Part shown: in pieces, positions 9,313 through 18,007 of the stretch
Numbering within the stretch: the stretch's first letter is position 1
Layout of the letters: the number at the start of each line of letters is the position of its first letter
Assembly (NCBI GenBank): GCA_964496475.1
Contig: CAZBZS010000004.1
Location: 1 to 64,000, forward strand
DNA: 64,000 bases
Direction of reading: 5' to 3'
Source: JASLPR01 sp964496475
Lineage (GTDB): Bacteria > Chloroflexota > UBA11872 > VXNJ01
Position numbers and translations under genes: made by a program
Notes under the pieces: generated by a model
The model's input: the letters and a program-made list of their open reading frames with translations, nothing else
Told to the model about the DNA's origin: nothing
The model's database searches: none

Positions 9313-11132
9313 ATGACTACGGACATCTTAGTAACGCTACTCNNNNNNNNNNCGCGGTGGCGGTGGCGCTATTTGCTTCGGGCAGATTTGAGTTCGATCA
9401 CATTGTCCTCGGGGTGTTGGTGGCGCTGTATTTCGGCCGGCTGGTCACGGTGGACGATCTTTTCCGAGGTTTTTCCAATCGAGCGGTGATCACGATTGCG
9501 TCGGTCTACGTGATCAGCGCCGGGGTGGCACGGACCGGGGTGGCGTATGCGGTGGGCCGACGGATCGGGCGTCTGGCGGGCAACAGCGAGGCCCTGTTGA
9601 TCGCGTTGACGATGCTGGGCGCCGGGGTGCTGTCGGCATTCATGAACAACATCGGCGCCGCTGCCGTTATGTTGCCGACGATCGTGGCGGCGGCGCGTTC
9701 GATGAACGTGCCGGTCTCGCGGGTGCTGCTGCCGCTGGCGTACGGCTCGATGATGGGCGGGGTGCTGACGCTGGTGGGGACCCCGGCCAACCTGCTGGTG
9801 AACGGAGTGATGACCGCCGGTGGGCACGAGTCGTTCGGCCTGTTTGAGTTCGCGCCGTTTGGCACGGCGGCGCTGTTGACCGGAATCATCGTGATGGTGT
9901 CGTTCCGCCGGTGGATCCTGCCTTCGCACCCGGCGGGGGCGACGGTGGAGGAGATGATGCCGCACGTCGCGACGGGCCACGAGCCATACCGGCTGCGGGA
10001 GCGGCTGTCGGAGGTGCTGGTGCCGGAGGGGAGTTCGCTGGCGGGTCAATCGATCATGGATGCGGGCCTGGGGCACGAATTCGGGGTGTGGGTGCAGGCA
10101 ATTTATCGCGGCGACGGGCGCATCATTTCGCCGAACATAGATGTTAGGGTGTCCAGCGGAGACCGGTTGATCGTAAGCGCGCGGGACGACGATTTGGCCC
10201 GGTTTGCCGAAGCGTTTGACCTCTACGTGGACACGAGCCGGCAACCACGATCGGTGGATTTCTTCGCGGACAATCTTGAGGTGGCGGAGATCGCGGTGAT
10301 GCCGCGCAGCGAGAACATCGGCAAGACCCTGCCGGAGATCCAGTTTCACGACAGCTACGGGGTGACGGTGCTGGGTATCTGGCGCGACGGACGGCCGCAC
10401 CGGACCCACCTGGCCGAGATGCCGCTGGAGCAGGGGGACGCACTGCTGGTGCAGGGGCAGCCGCCGCGGTTGCGGGAATTGCGCGATGACGGTGACGATT
10501 TCACCGTGGTGACCGACGACAAGGGCGTTCACTTTCGCAAGGATCGAGCGCCATTGGCGGTGGCGGTGCTGCTCTTGTACGTGATCGGGATGGCGTTCGG
10601 GCTGGCTCCGGTGGCGGTGGTTGCACTGGCGGGAGCCGGGGCCATGGTGACGGTGGGGGCGATCACGATGGCGGAGGCGCGGCGCGCCATTGACGCGCGG
10701 GCGATCATCCTGGTGGGAGGGATGCTGGCGATGGCCGAGGCTATGCAGTCCAGCAACGCGGCCGGCTTCCTCGCCCAGTCGATTGTGGACGTCACCGGAG
10801 ACGCCGGCGACGCGGTGGTGCTGGCTGCGATTGTGCTCCTCTCGTCGGCGTTCGCGATCATGATCAACAACCACGTGACGGCGGTGCTGATGACGCCACT
10901 GGCGCTGCAGGCGGCGCTGGCACTGGGCGGTGGGGTGGACCCGCGGATGTTTGCGATGGCGGTGGCGCTGGGCGCCGGCAGCGGCTTCGCGTCGCCGTTC
11001 TCACACCCGTCGAACATCCTGGTGATGGGACCGGGCAACTACCGCTTCAGCGATTACCTGCGGGCCGGGATGCCGTTGCTGGCGGCGGTGTTGGTGGTCG
11101 ACTTCGTCATGTTGCTGGTCGTCTTCCGCTAG
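9313..11132 (+). CDS. SLC13/DASS-type (CitT/SdcS-like) transporter with two TrkA-C domains; interrupted by assembly gap
   Basis: ATG at 9313 opens MTTDILVTLL, which runs into the 10-N gap; the frame resumes with AVAVALFASGRFEFDHIVLGVL. This fits the N-terminus of the family, so the true start is probably 9313 and not the longer frame through the Ns. Features: membrane helices; NNIGAAAVMLPT and TLVGTPANLL (first half); two soluble TrkA-C (RCK_C) domains at about 240-320 and 325-400; then the second membrane half with MINNHVTAVLMTP and SGFASPFSHPSNILVMGPGNY. Proteins of this build (YfbS/SAC1-like) transport sulfate, dicarboxylates or other anions. Substrate unknown. An intrinsic terminator follows at once. 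Confidence 0.85.
9343..9352. other. Assembly gap (10 N)
   Basis: Ten unknown bases. The codon boundary falls exactly at 9343 before the gap and at 9354 after it, so a real gap length of 2 modulo 3 is needed to keep the transporter in frame. Ten is 1 modulo 3, so the Ns are a placeholder length. Confidence 0.95.
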
Positions 11133-11134
11133 CG

Positions 11135-11158
11135 GCTGTCCACGACAGCTTTGTTTCT
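11135..11158 (+). terminator. Intrinsic terminator after the SLC13-type transporter
   Basis: GCTGTC-CAC-GACAGC (6-bp perfect stem, 3-nt loop) is followed directly by TTTGTTTCT, two bases after the transporter stop codon. It is a typical small rho-independent terminator on the plus strand. Confidence 0.7.
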
Positions 11159-11194
11159 GATCGATCGGGGCCGGTTGCGGTTGGGGATGAGCGG

Positions 11195-12010
11195 TCAGCT
11201 AGCGCCCGGCCGGGTGGCGACGACGAAGATCTCGGACGGCTCGTAGAGGACTTCAACCAGCCGCTGAAGCGCATTCGTGATCTTTTCCAACTGGTTCTCG
11301 AGATTATCGATGCGCATTTGCTGGTGGTGGATTGTGGAGCGCATTTCGGCGGCCAGACGGCTGCGCTGGAACTGTGAGGCCACGGCCCCGGCCAGACGGG
11401 GCTGGGAGTCGGGAGCGGGGTCGGTCGGAAATTCAATTTCGGGCAGGTCCAGATCGGCCGGGTCGATGGCGAAGCCGCGGGGTGACGAAACGTCTACTCC
11501 AGAGGCGGTGATCTCAAGCCCGGCCTGGTTACAGAGGAAGGAGAGCGCCTCGATGTCGTAGGGGCGGATGTGGGAGGGATCGCGCCAGAATTCGTGGGTG
11601 ATGGTGGGCAGGCTGCCTGGGTTGGGGGATACCAGGCAGAGGACGCCAGCTGGTTGAAGGGCGGCGGCGGCGGCCTGAATGAGTGCGGCGGTGTCCGCGG
11701 GCTCAAGGTGCTCGATAACGTGGGCGCAGAAGATGCCGCTGAACTCGTCCGGGTGTGCGGGCAGGAACTGGAGGGCGTCGGCGACTTCGGCCCGCAGTCC
11801 GGCGGAGCAAGCGGCGTCGACAGCTGCCGTGTCCAGATCGATTCCGAGCTCGTCGAGTCCGCGATCACGAGCGACCTCCAGAAATTCGCCCCGGCCGCAG
11901 CCGACGTCGAGCAACGGTCCGGACTGTGGGAAATATTCGAGATAGGGTTCGCGAGCGGCACGCACGGTATCCCGGTCGAATTCTCTAAAGCTATACCAGT
12001 CGAAACTCAA
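11195..12010 (-). CDS. Class I SAM methyltransferase with C-terminal coiled coil
   Basis: A 271-residue protein. Motif I is classical (LLDVGCGRGEFLEVARD), with acidic GIDLD after it, FCAHVIEHLEP as motif II, and LCLVSPNPGSLP where post-motif II lies. The last ~80 residues are helical and rich in heptad-like Q/E/L/R (QQMRIDNLENQLEKITNALQ). Such a build is common among bacterial O-antigen methyltransferases that use a coiled coil to set chain length (WbdD-like). That assignment is inference; the methyltransferase fold itself is clear. It converges with the transporter gene upstream and follows the glycosylase gene on the same strand, 55 nt apart. Confidence 0.82.
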   Translation of the reverse strand: MSFDWYSFREFDRDTVRAAREPYLEYFPQSGPLLDVGCGRGEFLEVARDRGLDELGIDLDTAAVDAACSAGLRAEVADALQFLPAHPDEFSGIFCAHVIEHLEPADTAALIQAAAAALQPAGVLCLVSPNPGSLPTITHEFWRDPSHIRPYDIEALSFLCNQAGLEITASGVDVSSPRGFAIDPADLDLPEIEFPTDPAPDSQPRLAGAVASQFQRSRLAAEMRSTIHHQQMRIDNLENQLEKITNALQRLVEVLYEPSEIFVVATRPGAS

Positions 12011-12065
12011 GCGGGCTCCCCCGGGTGTGGCCGGCGTCTGCCTAGAATATACGGAGTGGGGCCGA

Positions 12066-12947
12066 TCAGCGCTCGAACCAGTAGGCGAGGTATTTCCAGC
12101 GGCCCCAGGAGCGATAGATACGCTCGGCGCGAGCGCGGGTCGGGCGCTCGCCCTTGAAATGGGTGGTGGTGACGCGGCGCATGAATGCAGAGTCGACGGG
12201 CAGGAAGTCGTAGCGCTCGACCAGAGCCAGGATGCTGGCGGCGGCGTAGGGGCCCAGTCCCTTGATCCGCATGATCCGGTCCTGCAGTTCGGAGGTGCTG
12301 GTGTGGGGATCCTCCCATAGGGACAGGTCCAGATCGCCGGTCACGACGGCCCGGGCGATCTCGGAAAGCGTGTTGCACCGATAACCCAGGCGGGCTCTCT
12401 TGGCGAGCGTGGTTGGTCGCCTCTTCGCCAGCCGCTCGGGAGTCGGGAAGCAGCGGTGGCCGCGTGGGGAGCGGGCGCCGAAGGCCTTTACCAGCCGCTC
12501 GGACATGCCGCGGGTGCCGCCCCAGTTGACGTTGGTGGTGCAGAGGACTTTGACGATGTCTTCCCATAGCGTGGGCGACCGGAGCATGCGGCCGAGACCC
12601 TCGTCGTCGACGTGGCGCAGGCGTTTGCGCGTCTGGCAACGGCGCTGAAATTCGGTGAAGTCGGTATCCAGCATGAGCATTCGGGTGACGACGGCGGCGA
12701 TCAATTTTTCGGTTGTGGGGCCGGTCCATTCGATCTGAATTCGGCGCGGCGAGGACTGGCTGATGCTGAGATCGGTCGGGTGGCCGTTGAGTTCGGCGGC
12801 GGTGGCGATTACGCCGGTGTCTTCGTTCCAGCGGAAGGGAGGCAGGTTCCACCAACCGTGGGCGCGGACGACGCGCTCAAGGGAGTATCGCGGCGGCGAC
12901 GCCAGCCGGAGAGTGCGAGCGGATGTGGGGTCTGGTGGTGGGGACAT
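12066..12947 (-). CDS. HhH-GPD family DNA glycosylase (AlkA-like)
   Basis: A 293-residue protein. The C-terminal half has the helix-hairpin-helix IKGLGPYAAASILALVERYDFLPVDSAFMRRV; the aspartate in LPVDSAF is the expected catalytic acid of the superfamily. The N-terminal ~80 residues (WWNLPPFRWNED...) resemble the beta domain of AlkA. It lacks the four C-terminal cysteines of EndoIII/MutY-type iron-sulfur enzymes. The likely role is removal of alkylated or damaged bases. The ATG lies only 8 nt beyond a TAATAT element on the minus strand, so the mRNA may be leaderless. Confidence 0.82.
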   Translation of the reverse strand: MSPPPDPTSARTLRLASPPRYSLERVVRAHGWWNLPPFRWNEDTGVIATAAELNGHPTDLSISQSSPRRIQIEWTGPTTEKLIAAVVTRMLMLDTDFTEFQRRCQTRKRLRHVDDEGLGRMLRSPTLWEDIVKVLCTTNVNWGGTRGMSERLVKAFGARSPRGHRCFPTPERLAKRRPTTLAKRARLGYRCNTLSEIARAVVTGDLDLSLWEDPHTSTSELQDRIMRIKGLGPYAAASILALVERYDFLPVDSAFMRRVTTTHFKGERPTRARAERIYRSWGRWKYLAYWFER

Positions 12948-12949
12948 TG

Positions 12950-13033
12950 GCGAGAATATTAGCCGCGAGCGCTAAATCGCGCAGACGGTTGGGGGTTGGG
13001 TTTGATCGGGGGATGTTGGGCCGATATTCTCGC
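12950..13033. promoter_or_regulatory. Divergent promoter region with a 10-bp inverted repeat
   Basis: GCGAGAATAT at 12950-12959 and its exact inverse ATATTCTCGC at 13024-13033 flank the spacer between the DNA glycosylase (minus) and the sulfatase (plus). The left copy overlaps the minus-strand TAATAT element (12956-12961). The paired sites could bind one regulator acting on both genes. No bound protein can be named from the sequence. Confidence 0.4.
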
Positions 13034-13107
13034 GCGGGATAAGTTCATTATGTTGAGCTTCTGGTCCGGTCACGGATCGGTCGCGATTCTATAGGGAAGG
13101 CGCGCTG

Positions 13108-14610
13108 ATGCCCCGAAAGCCGATGAATGTCGTCTTCATCACGACGGACCAGATGCGGGCGGATTCGCTGGCGTGTGCTGGGAACCCGATTGTGCACACG
13201 CCGAACCTGGACCGGCTGGCGGCGGAGGGAGTTCTGGCGGAGCGAATGTATGTCGCCCAGCCGCTGTGCATGCCGTCGCGGTCGACGATCATCACGGGCA
13301 CGACGCCCCGTGTGCACGGGGTCTGGACGAACGGCATTCCGCTGAGTTCTGAGATACCAACCTTTGGGCAGATGCTGTCCGAGGCGGGCTATCACACCGC
13401 GCTGATCGGCAAGGCGCACTTCCGGCCTTACGGGTTTGATGGTGGGGAAGCCGATCCGGTGGAGGTGGAGCGCGAGGACACGTGGGATCAGGGCCTGGTG
13501 CCGGAAGATTGGCACGGGCCGTATTACGGGTTCGAGCACATCGACCTGACGCTGCGGCATCACAGTTTGCGCCAGGGGCACATCGGGCGGGACCTGCGGG
13601 AACGGGCGCCCGAGTCCATCGACCTGATCGGCATTGAGCACGCGCTTGAGGAGCCAACCTGGGATGGGGCCTGGAAGAACGGCCTGCCGCTGGAGCATCA
13701 CCCTTCGACCTGGATCACGGATCGGACAATTAGCTATCTGGAGGATGCTGGGGAGGAGCCGTTCTTCGTGTGGGCGTCATTCCCGGATCCGCATCACTCG
13801 TTCACCGCGCCGCGACCCTACTGCGATGCCTACGACCCGGCGGACATGCGGTCACCGGAGGTCACCGACGCCGACCTGGACGGCAAGCCGCCGCATGTGC
13901 GGGATGTGGTGGAGGGGCGGGTGGAGAGGCATGAGGGCTGGGGTTTCGGCGCGGGTGATCTGCCGGCGCTGACGGACACCGACTGGCGGCAAATCCACGC
14001 TCAGTACTATGGGATGGTGGAGCTGATCGACCACTCGGTGGGACGAATCCTGGACGCGCTGGAAGAACAGGGCCTGGCGGATAACACGGCGGTTATCTTC
14101 ACGAGCGATCATGGGGAGTTGTTTGGCGATCACGGGCTGCTGTACAAGGGGCCATTCCCTTACGAGGGCCTGTACCGGCTGCCGTTCGCCGCTCGAATTC
14201 CAGGGGTGACCAAGCCGGGAACGCGGGCGAGTGGGCTGGGCACTTTGCTGGACTTGGCGCCGACGTTCGCGGACCTGGCGGGGGTGGAGTCGCCGCCATC
14301 GTTCCAGGGACAGTCGATGCTGCCGTGGCTGGGTGGTGGGGAGGGGCGGGAGGTGGTGCTGGTCGAGTTCGTGTCCCGCTACTACCCGGAGCTGACGCTA
14401 ATGACGGCCGTGACCGAGCGCTGGAAGCTGACGCATTACCCCAACTGGGATCGAGGCGAGCTGTATGACCTGCAGGACGATCCGAAAGAGCTGGTGAACC
14501 GCTGGGGAGACCCGGCGGTAGCGGACACTCAGCGGGAGTTGGAAGGCCGGCTGCTGGATCTGACGGCGGAGGCGATCGGCCGGCTGCCGACTCCACTATC
14601 CCACGCCTAG
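13108..14610 (+). CDS. Type I sulfatase (arylsulfatase/choline-sulfatase family)
   Basis: A 500-residue enzyme. The formylglycine signature C-x-P-S-R is present in QPLCMPSRSTIITGTTPRVHG (Cys about residue 54), so maturation by a formylglycine-generating enzyme is expected. The N-terminal metal ligands are in VVFITTDQMRADSL. Further metal-site and active-site regions are FVWASFPDPHHSF, FTSDHGELFGDHGL and LYKGPFPYEGLYRLPF. No signal peptide is seen, so it is probably cytoplasmic, which fits the choline-sulfatase-like branch. Substrate unknown. GGGAAGG stands about 12 nt before the ATG. It ends with TAG. Confidence 0.9.
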   Translation: MPRKPMNVVFITTDQMRADSLACAGNPIVHTPNLDRLAAEGVLAERMYVAQPLCMPSRSTIITGTTPRVHGVWTNGIPLSSEIPTFGQMLSEAGYHTALIGKAHFRPYGFDGGEADPVEVEREDTWDQGLVPEDWHGPYYGFEHIDLTLRHHSLRQGHIGRDLRERAPESIDLIGIEHALEEPTWDGAWKNGLPLEHHPSTWITDRTISYLEDAGEEPFFVWASFPDPHHSFTAPRPYCDAYDPADMRSPEVTDADLDGKPPHVRDVVEGRVERHEGWGFGAGDLPALTDTDWRQIHAQYYGMVELIDHSVGRILDALEEQGLADNTAVIFTSDHGELFGDHGLLYKGPFPYEGLYRLPFAARIPGVTKPGTRASGLGTLLDLAPTFADLAGVESPPSFQGQSMLPWLGGGEGREVVLVEFVSRYYPELTLMTAVTERWKLTHYPNWDRGELYDLQDDPKELVNRWGDPAVADTQRELEGRLLDLTAEAIGRLPTPLSHA

Positions 14611-14705
14611 CGGACACAGACCGTTTATTTCTAGCAGCGGATGCGGATTGAGTGGTCGCCCAGTCATGCCACCGCGAAGCTTGCAATCCGGGGTGATTCC
14701 GGCGG

Positions 14706-15305
14706 TCAGGCGGGGGCTTCGCCATCCTCGGGTTCGAGGTCATCGAAGATCTTGACCGGCTGGCTCATGAAATCGCCGTTGGCGACCATCAGTTGGACTC
14801 CGTCTTCGAGGAGTACCGTGGTGGAACGCAGGCCGATGGACTGGACCACGCCGCGCATGCCGCGAATCTCGATGGTCTGACCGGTCCGCACGCGCTGCTC
14901 GGACATGGTGATGACGCCGGCGATGAGGTTCTTGGCCAGGTCCTGGGCACCGAAGCCGATACCGACGGAAAGGCCGCCCAGGGGCACCAGGAGGATGGCC
15001 AGGTCGAAGCCGATGGAGCTGATGGCGATGTAGATGCCCATAAAGAGGATCATGAAACGGAAACCGCGGGCGATTGAGTTCTCGACGGTTTCGCCGAAAT
15101 TGACCTGCCCCAATACGATCCGCCGTAACAGGGGCGTCAGGAAACGTGAAAGCAGCCACGCTATGAGAATGATGACCACGACCTGGATGAGCGAAAGCAG
15201 CGAGAGGTCGCGCTCTTCGATTTGGGTGATCGGGGTGTTAAGAACTTTCCAGATTTCGGTCCAGATGTCGCCCAATCCGCTAATCCTCCCGGCGGTGATC
15301 GCCAC
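14706..15305 (-). CDS. mscS: MscS-family mechanosensitive channel (short form)
   Basis: A 199-residue protein with three membrane segments (LLSLIQVVVIILIAWLL, FRFMILFMGIYIAISSIGF, then DLAILLVPLGGLSVGIGFGAQDLAKNLIAGV). The last is the glycine-rich pore helix TM3. A short beta domain follows (IEIRGMRGVVQSIGLRSTTVL, LMVANGDFMSQPVKIF). The protein ends there, without the alpha/beta C-terminal domain of E. coli MscS, so it is a minimal version. The expected role is release of solutes on hypo-osmotic shock. Confidence 0.87.
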   Translation of the reverse strand: MAITAGRISGLGDIWTEIWKVLNTPITQIEERDLSLLSLIQVVVIILIAWLLSRFLTPLLRRIVLGQVNFGETVENSIARGFRFMILFMGIYIAISSIGFDLAILLVPLGGLSVGIGFGAQDLAKNLIAGVITMSEQRVRTGQTIEIRGMRGVVQSIGLRSTTVLLEDGVQLMVANGDFMSQPVKIFDDLEPEDGEAPA

Positions 15306-15421
15306 TGCCGATTTCGGCGTGTCCGACTAGTTTACGGTTTCTGCCGATCGCGCTCAGCGATGGGAAAGCGTGGATCCACTTTCAGCAGGTCCGGCACGCA
15401 GGTGACATTCATGGCCCCTCA

Positions 15422-16627
15422 TTAGGCCTGGAGAAATTGGAGGAGGGCTTTTTCGCTGGAATCGATGATGTCGATGTCGGGAGGCTCGATGTCGGATTTC
15501 AGGCCGGTCTCGGAAATGTTGCAAACGACGCCGGCATCGGCCGGGATCTTGCCGTCGCGGACCAATTTCGCCAACGCCGGCAGGGTGATGCAGCCGGTTG
15601 GACCGGCCCAGATTCCTTCGAGCCGGGCAAGGCGTGTCTGCCACTCGACGACCTCTTCGTCGTTGCTGGCGGCGCCGAGTCCACCGGCGGCGCGCAGGTC
15701 GTCAAGGACCCAGTCGCCTTTCGGACCCATGTCGCCGACGGCGACGCCTTCGGCCATGGTGTAGTCGATGGTGACGGGGACGCGCGGACCGCCTTCGCTG
15801 AGGGCCTTGACGATGGTGTCGGCGACGCTGGACTGAGCGGCGATGGGTATGGGGACACTGTCAGCGTGACCGGCGGCGTGGAGTTCGCGGAAGCCGCGCT
15901 GGGAGGCCAGCAGCATCTCGCCCATGCCGACCGGGTAGACGACGTAGTTGGGGGCCTGGAGGCCCAGCTGCTCGAATATCTCGTAGGCGAGCGTCTTCTT
16001 ACCGTCCTGCTTATAGGGATTGCGGGAGGCGCCGCCGTCGAAGACGATGCGGTTGTCGATGGCCCGATCGTAGCCGCCGATCATGTCGTCATAGCCGCCG
16101 CGGTACATCATGAAACTGGCGGTGAGGGCGTTAACGTGGCAGACCTTGGGTCGGCTGCTGGTTTCGGCTGAGAGGATGAGGGCCTGAATGCCGGCGCGGG
16201 CTGCGTAGGCGGCAATGGAGGCAGCTGCGTTTCCTGTGCTGACGACACCGATGCGGTCGAAGCCGAATTGCAAGGCGGCGGCGACCGCGGTGACGGCGGA
16301 ACGATCTTTAACGGTGCCGGTGGGGTTGAGCCCGTCAAACTTCAGCCAGAGGCGTTCGAGGCCGATCTCGGCGGCAAGTCGGGGGACGGCGATGAGAGGG
16401 GTGCTGCCCTCGCCGAGGGTGACGAAATTGGCCGGATCGGTGATAGGGAGAAGCTCGGCGTAGGGCCATATGCCGGGGCCGGCGAGATTGCCGAACTGGA
16501 CGCTGGCGATGCGGTCGAGGTCGTACTCGACGAAGAGCAGACCGCCGCAGTCAGGGCAGTTGAGCAGGTATTCGAGAGGGTGGGTGCGATCGCAGTCAAT
16601 ACAACGCAGAGCGGTGGCGGCTGACAA
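15422..16627 (-). CDS. thrC: Threonine synthase
   Basis: A 401-residue PLP enzyme converting O-phosphohomoserine to threonine. The N-terminus has a zinc ribbon (LRCIDCDRTHPLEYLLNCPDCGG), seen in the cyanobacterial/Chloroflexota-type threonine synthases. The PLP lysine is in GLNPTGTVKDRSAV and the phosphate loop in STGNAAASIAAYAARAG. SQRGFRELHAAG and TGCITLPAL are further family regions. The start is a TTG, chosen because a strong GAAGGAGG lies about 7 nt upstream. The gene appears to stand alone. Confidence 0.9.
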   Translation of the reverse strand: MSAATALRCIDCDRTHPLEYLLNCPDCGGLLFVEYDLDRIASVQFGNLAGPGIWPYAELLPITDPANFVTLGEGSTPLIAVPRLAAEIGLERLWLKFDGLNPTGTVKDRSAVTAVAAALQFGFDRIGVVSTGNAAASIAAYAARAGIQALILSAETSSRPKVCHVNALTASFMMYRGGYDDMIGGYDRAIDNRIVFDGGASRNPYKQDGKKTLAYEIFEQLGLQAPNYVVYPVGMGEMLLASQRGFRELHAAGHADSVPIPIAAQSSVADTIVKALSEGGPRVPVTIDYTMAEGVAVGDMGPKGDWVLDDLRAAGGLGAASNDEEVVEWQTRLARLEGIWAGPTGCITLPALAKLVRDGKIPADAGVVCNISETGLKSDIEPPDIDIIDSSEKALLQFLQA

Positions 16628-16743
16628 CCGCGGGCCTCCTTCATTGGACGGAACAACTCAGGGTAGCCGGTGGGAGACCAACGCCGGGATGGAAAAAGCG
16701 GGACGGACTAATGAAATCTGACCCGCCAGGGGGCGAGCTGTGA

Positions 16744-16992
16744 CTAGTTGGAGCTTGGCAGTAGTGGAATTCCCTGTGCTTTGCGGGCACAGGCGGCGCA
16801 TTCGGCGGTGCCGGGTATTAGTTCGAGCCGGCTGGGCTCGATCTTCTCCCCGCAGACATCGCAGACACCGCTGCTCTGGCCCTCGGGCAAAGAATGCAGG
16901 GCTTCGTTGATGGCCTCCTGGATAAGCTGCTGACTCTGATCCAAGCCGTTATCGGCAAGACCGTCAATCAGCGGTCCTGAAGAATCTGACAT
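16744..16992 (-). CDS. DksA/TraR-family zinc-finger protein
   Basis: An 82-residue protein with the C4 zinc finger of this family: CDVCGEKIEPSRL...AECAACARKAQGI. The preceding helical part is short (INEALHSLPEGQS), closer to TraR and small DksA-like proteins than to full DksA. Members bind RNA polymerase in the secondary channel and alter initiation, often with ppGpp. GGGAGGTGA is placed 7 nt before the ATG, a near-perfect ribosome-binding site. Confidence 0.85.
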   Translation of the reverse strand: MSDSSGPLIDGLADNGLDQSQQLIQEAINEALHSLPEGQSSGVCDVCGEKIEPSRLELIPGTAECAACARKAQGIPLLPSSN

Positions 16993-17292
16993 GGCGTCTC
17001 ACCTCCCTGTGTCTAAGTTATTAATATTCGGTTTAGTGAGTCGCATCTTGAATGTCGCGCCGGGGTGGACGCAGTTGTGGAATATATACACCTGAGCAGC
17101 GGAGAGGTTAAAACCTTAGTGCCATCTTGTCAAGAGTCTTTCTGCGGAAGTCGCATAACGTCGACCGAACGGTATAGCGAATTGCCAATTGGCTCGCCGG
17201 AGATCGATTCGCCCTACCGGAGCATCATAGAGCGGAGGCGGGCGTAGGTCCGTAGCGTAGTTCACAAATCTGGGGGCGGACTATTTAGGGGG
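16993..17292. other. Intergenic region, AT-rich near the DksA-like start
   Basis: This 300-base spacer holds no credible gene. On the minus strand, AT-rich sequence (AATATTAATAA) lies about 45 nt upstream of the DksA-like ATG and probably contains its promoter. TTCAAG followed after 17 nt by GAATAT is one possible -35/-10 pair, which is weak. A 60-codon plus-strand frame inside it has no recognisable features. Confidence 0.4.
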
Positions 17293-17994
17293 CTACAGCT
17301 CGTATATGGTGGCCAGGTTCTCGCCGAAAATGGCGGCCTCGTCGGCGTCCGGCAGGTTCAGGCGCCGGATGGACTCGACGGCCAGATCGGGATAGGCGCG
17401 TGGGGCGTTGGAGCCGAAGACCACGCGATTCGCGCCAATGGCGTCCACGGCAGCCTGCACCATGGCGGGCTCGAAGGCGGCGATGGTGGTTCCCAGCCAG
17501 ATGTTGTCCTGCTGGCGGGCGGCGGCCAGGGCGCTTTCGCCCCAATATCGGTGGCCCATGTGATCCATAATTATCGGGATGTCGGAGAATCGTCCGGCGA
17601 GGACGGCGATCTCCAGGGGATGGGCGGGGGAATTCTGGGAGTGGATGGTGACCGGGACCTTGTGGGCGCGGGCGATCTCCATGATGGGGTCGACGAGGGA
17701 CTGGATGATCTGGTAGCCATGCCGGGGCGGCATCAACTTGAGCCCCTTCATGCCGTCCTGGGCTAGGGCGCGTTCCAGTTCCTGCACGGCTTCGTCGCCC
17801 AGGGCCGGGCTGACGCAGGCGCAGGGAATGATGCGGTCGTTAACTTGGGCGGCGGCGACGATGGCGCGATTATCGGGACGCATGACCGGGGAGGGCATCA
17901 GGACGATTTTCTCGATGCCGGCGGCGTCTTCCATTGCGAGCAGATCGTCGAGCGTGTCGCCCTCGCCGAGATAGGCTTCAAAATCGCCGGTCAT
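17293..17994 (-). CDS. Amidohydrolase_2-family TIM-barrel protein, metal ligands degenerate
   Basis: A 233-residue protein matching the amidohydrolase_2 (TIM-barrel decarboxylase/hydrolase) fold from GDTLDDLLAMEDAAGIEKIVLMP to the end. TIHSQNSPAHPLE, IIMDHMGHRYWG and VVFGSNAPRAYPDLAVESIRRL are the expected strand ends. Two usual metal sites are missing: there is no N-terminal HxH, because the protein begins after it, and the aspartate of the GSDAP-type motif is Asn here. GAAAGGAA upstream of the ATG supports this start. It follows a dehydrogenase and an aminotransferase gene on the same strand, 13 nt from the former. It may be non-metal or inactive; the reaction is unknown. Confidence 0.7.
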   Translation of the reverse strand: MTGDFEAYLGEGDTLDDLLAMEDAAGIEKIVLMPSPVMRPDNRAIVAAAQVNDRIIPCACVSPALGDEAVQELERALAQDGMKGLKLMPPRHGYQIIQSLVDPIMEIARAHKVPVTIHSQNSPAHPLEIAVLAGRFSDIPIIMDHMGHRYWGESALAAARQQDNIWLGTTIAAFEPAMVQAAVDAIGANRVVFGSNAPRAYPDLAVESIRRLNLPDADEAAIFGENLATIYEL

Positions 17995-18007
17995 GGTCGT
18001 GTTCCTT

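Noticed and set aside
9165..9342. N-terminal extension of the SLC13-type transporter back to 9165
   Set aside because: It exists only by translating through the N placeholder; the sequence is not membrane-like, and ATG 9313 gives the family N-terminus.
12007..12855. Long minus-strand frame overlapping the DNA glycosylase
   Set aside because: Arg/Pro-rich, low-complexity translation that shadows the glycosylase codons, with no start signal.
17065..17247. 60-codon plus-strand ORF in the spacer upstream of the DksA-like gene
   Set aside because: No ribosome-binding site and no recognisable sequence features.
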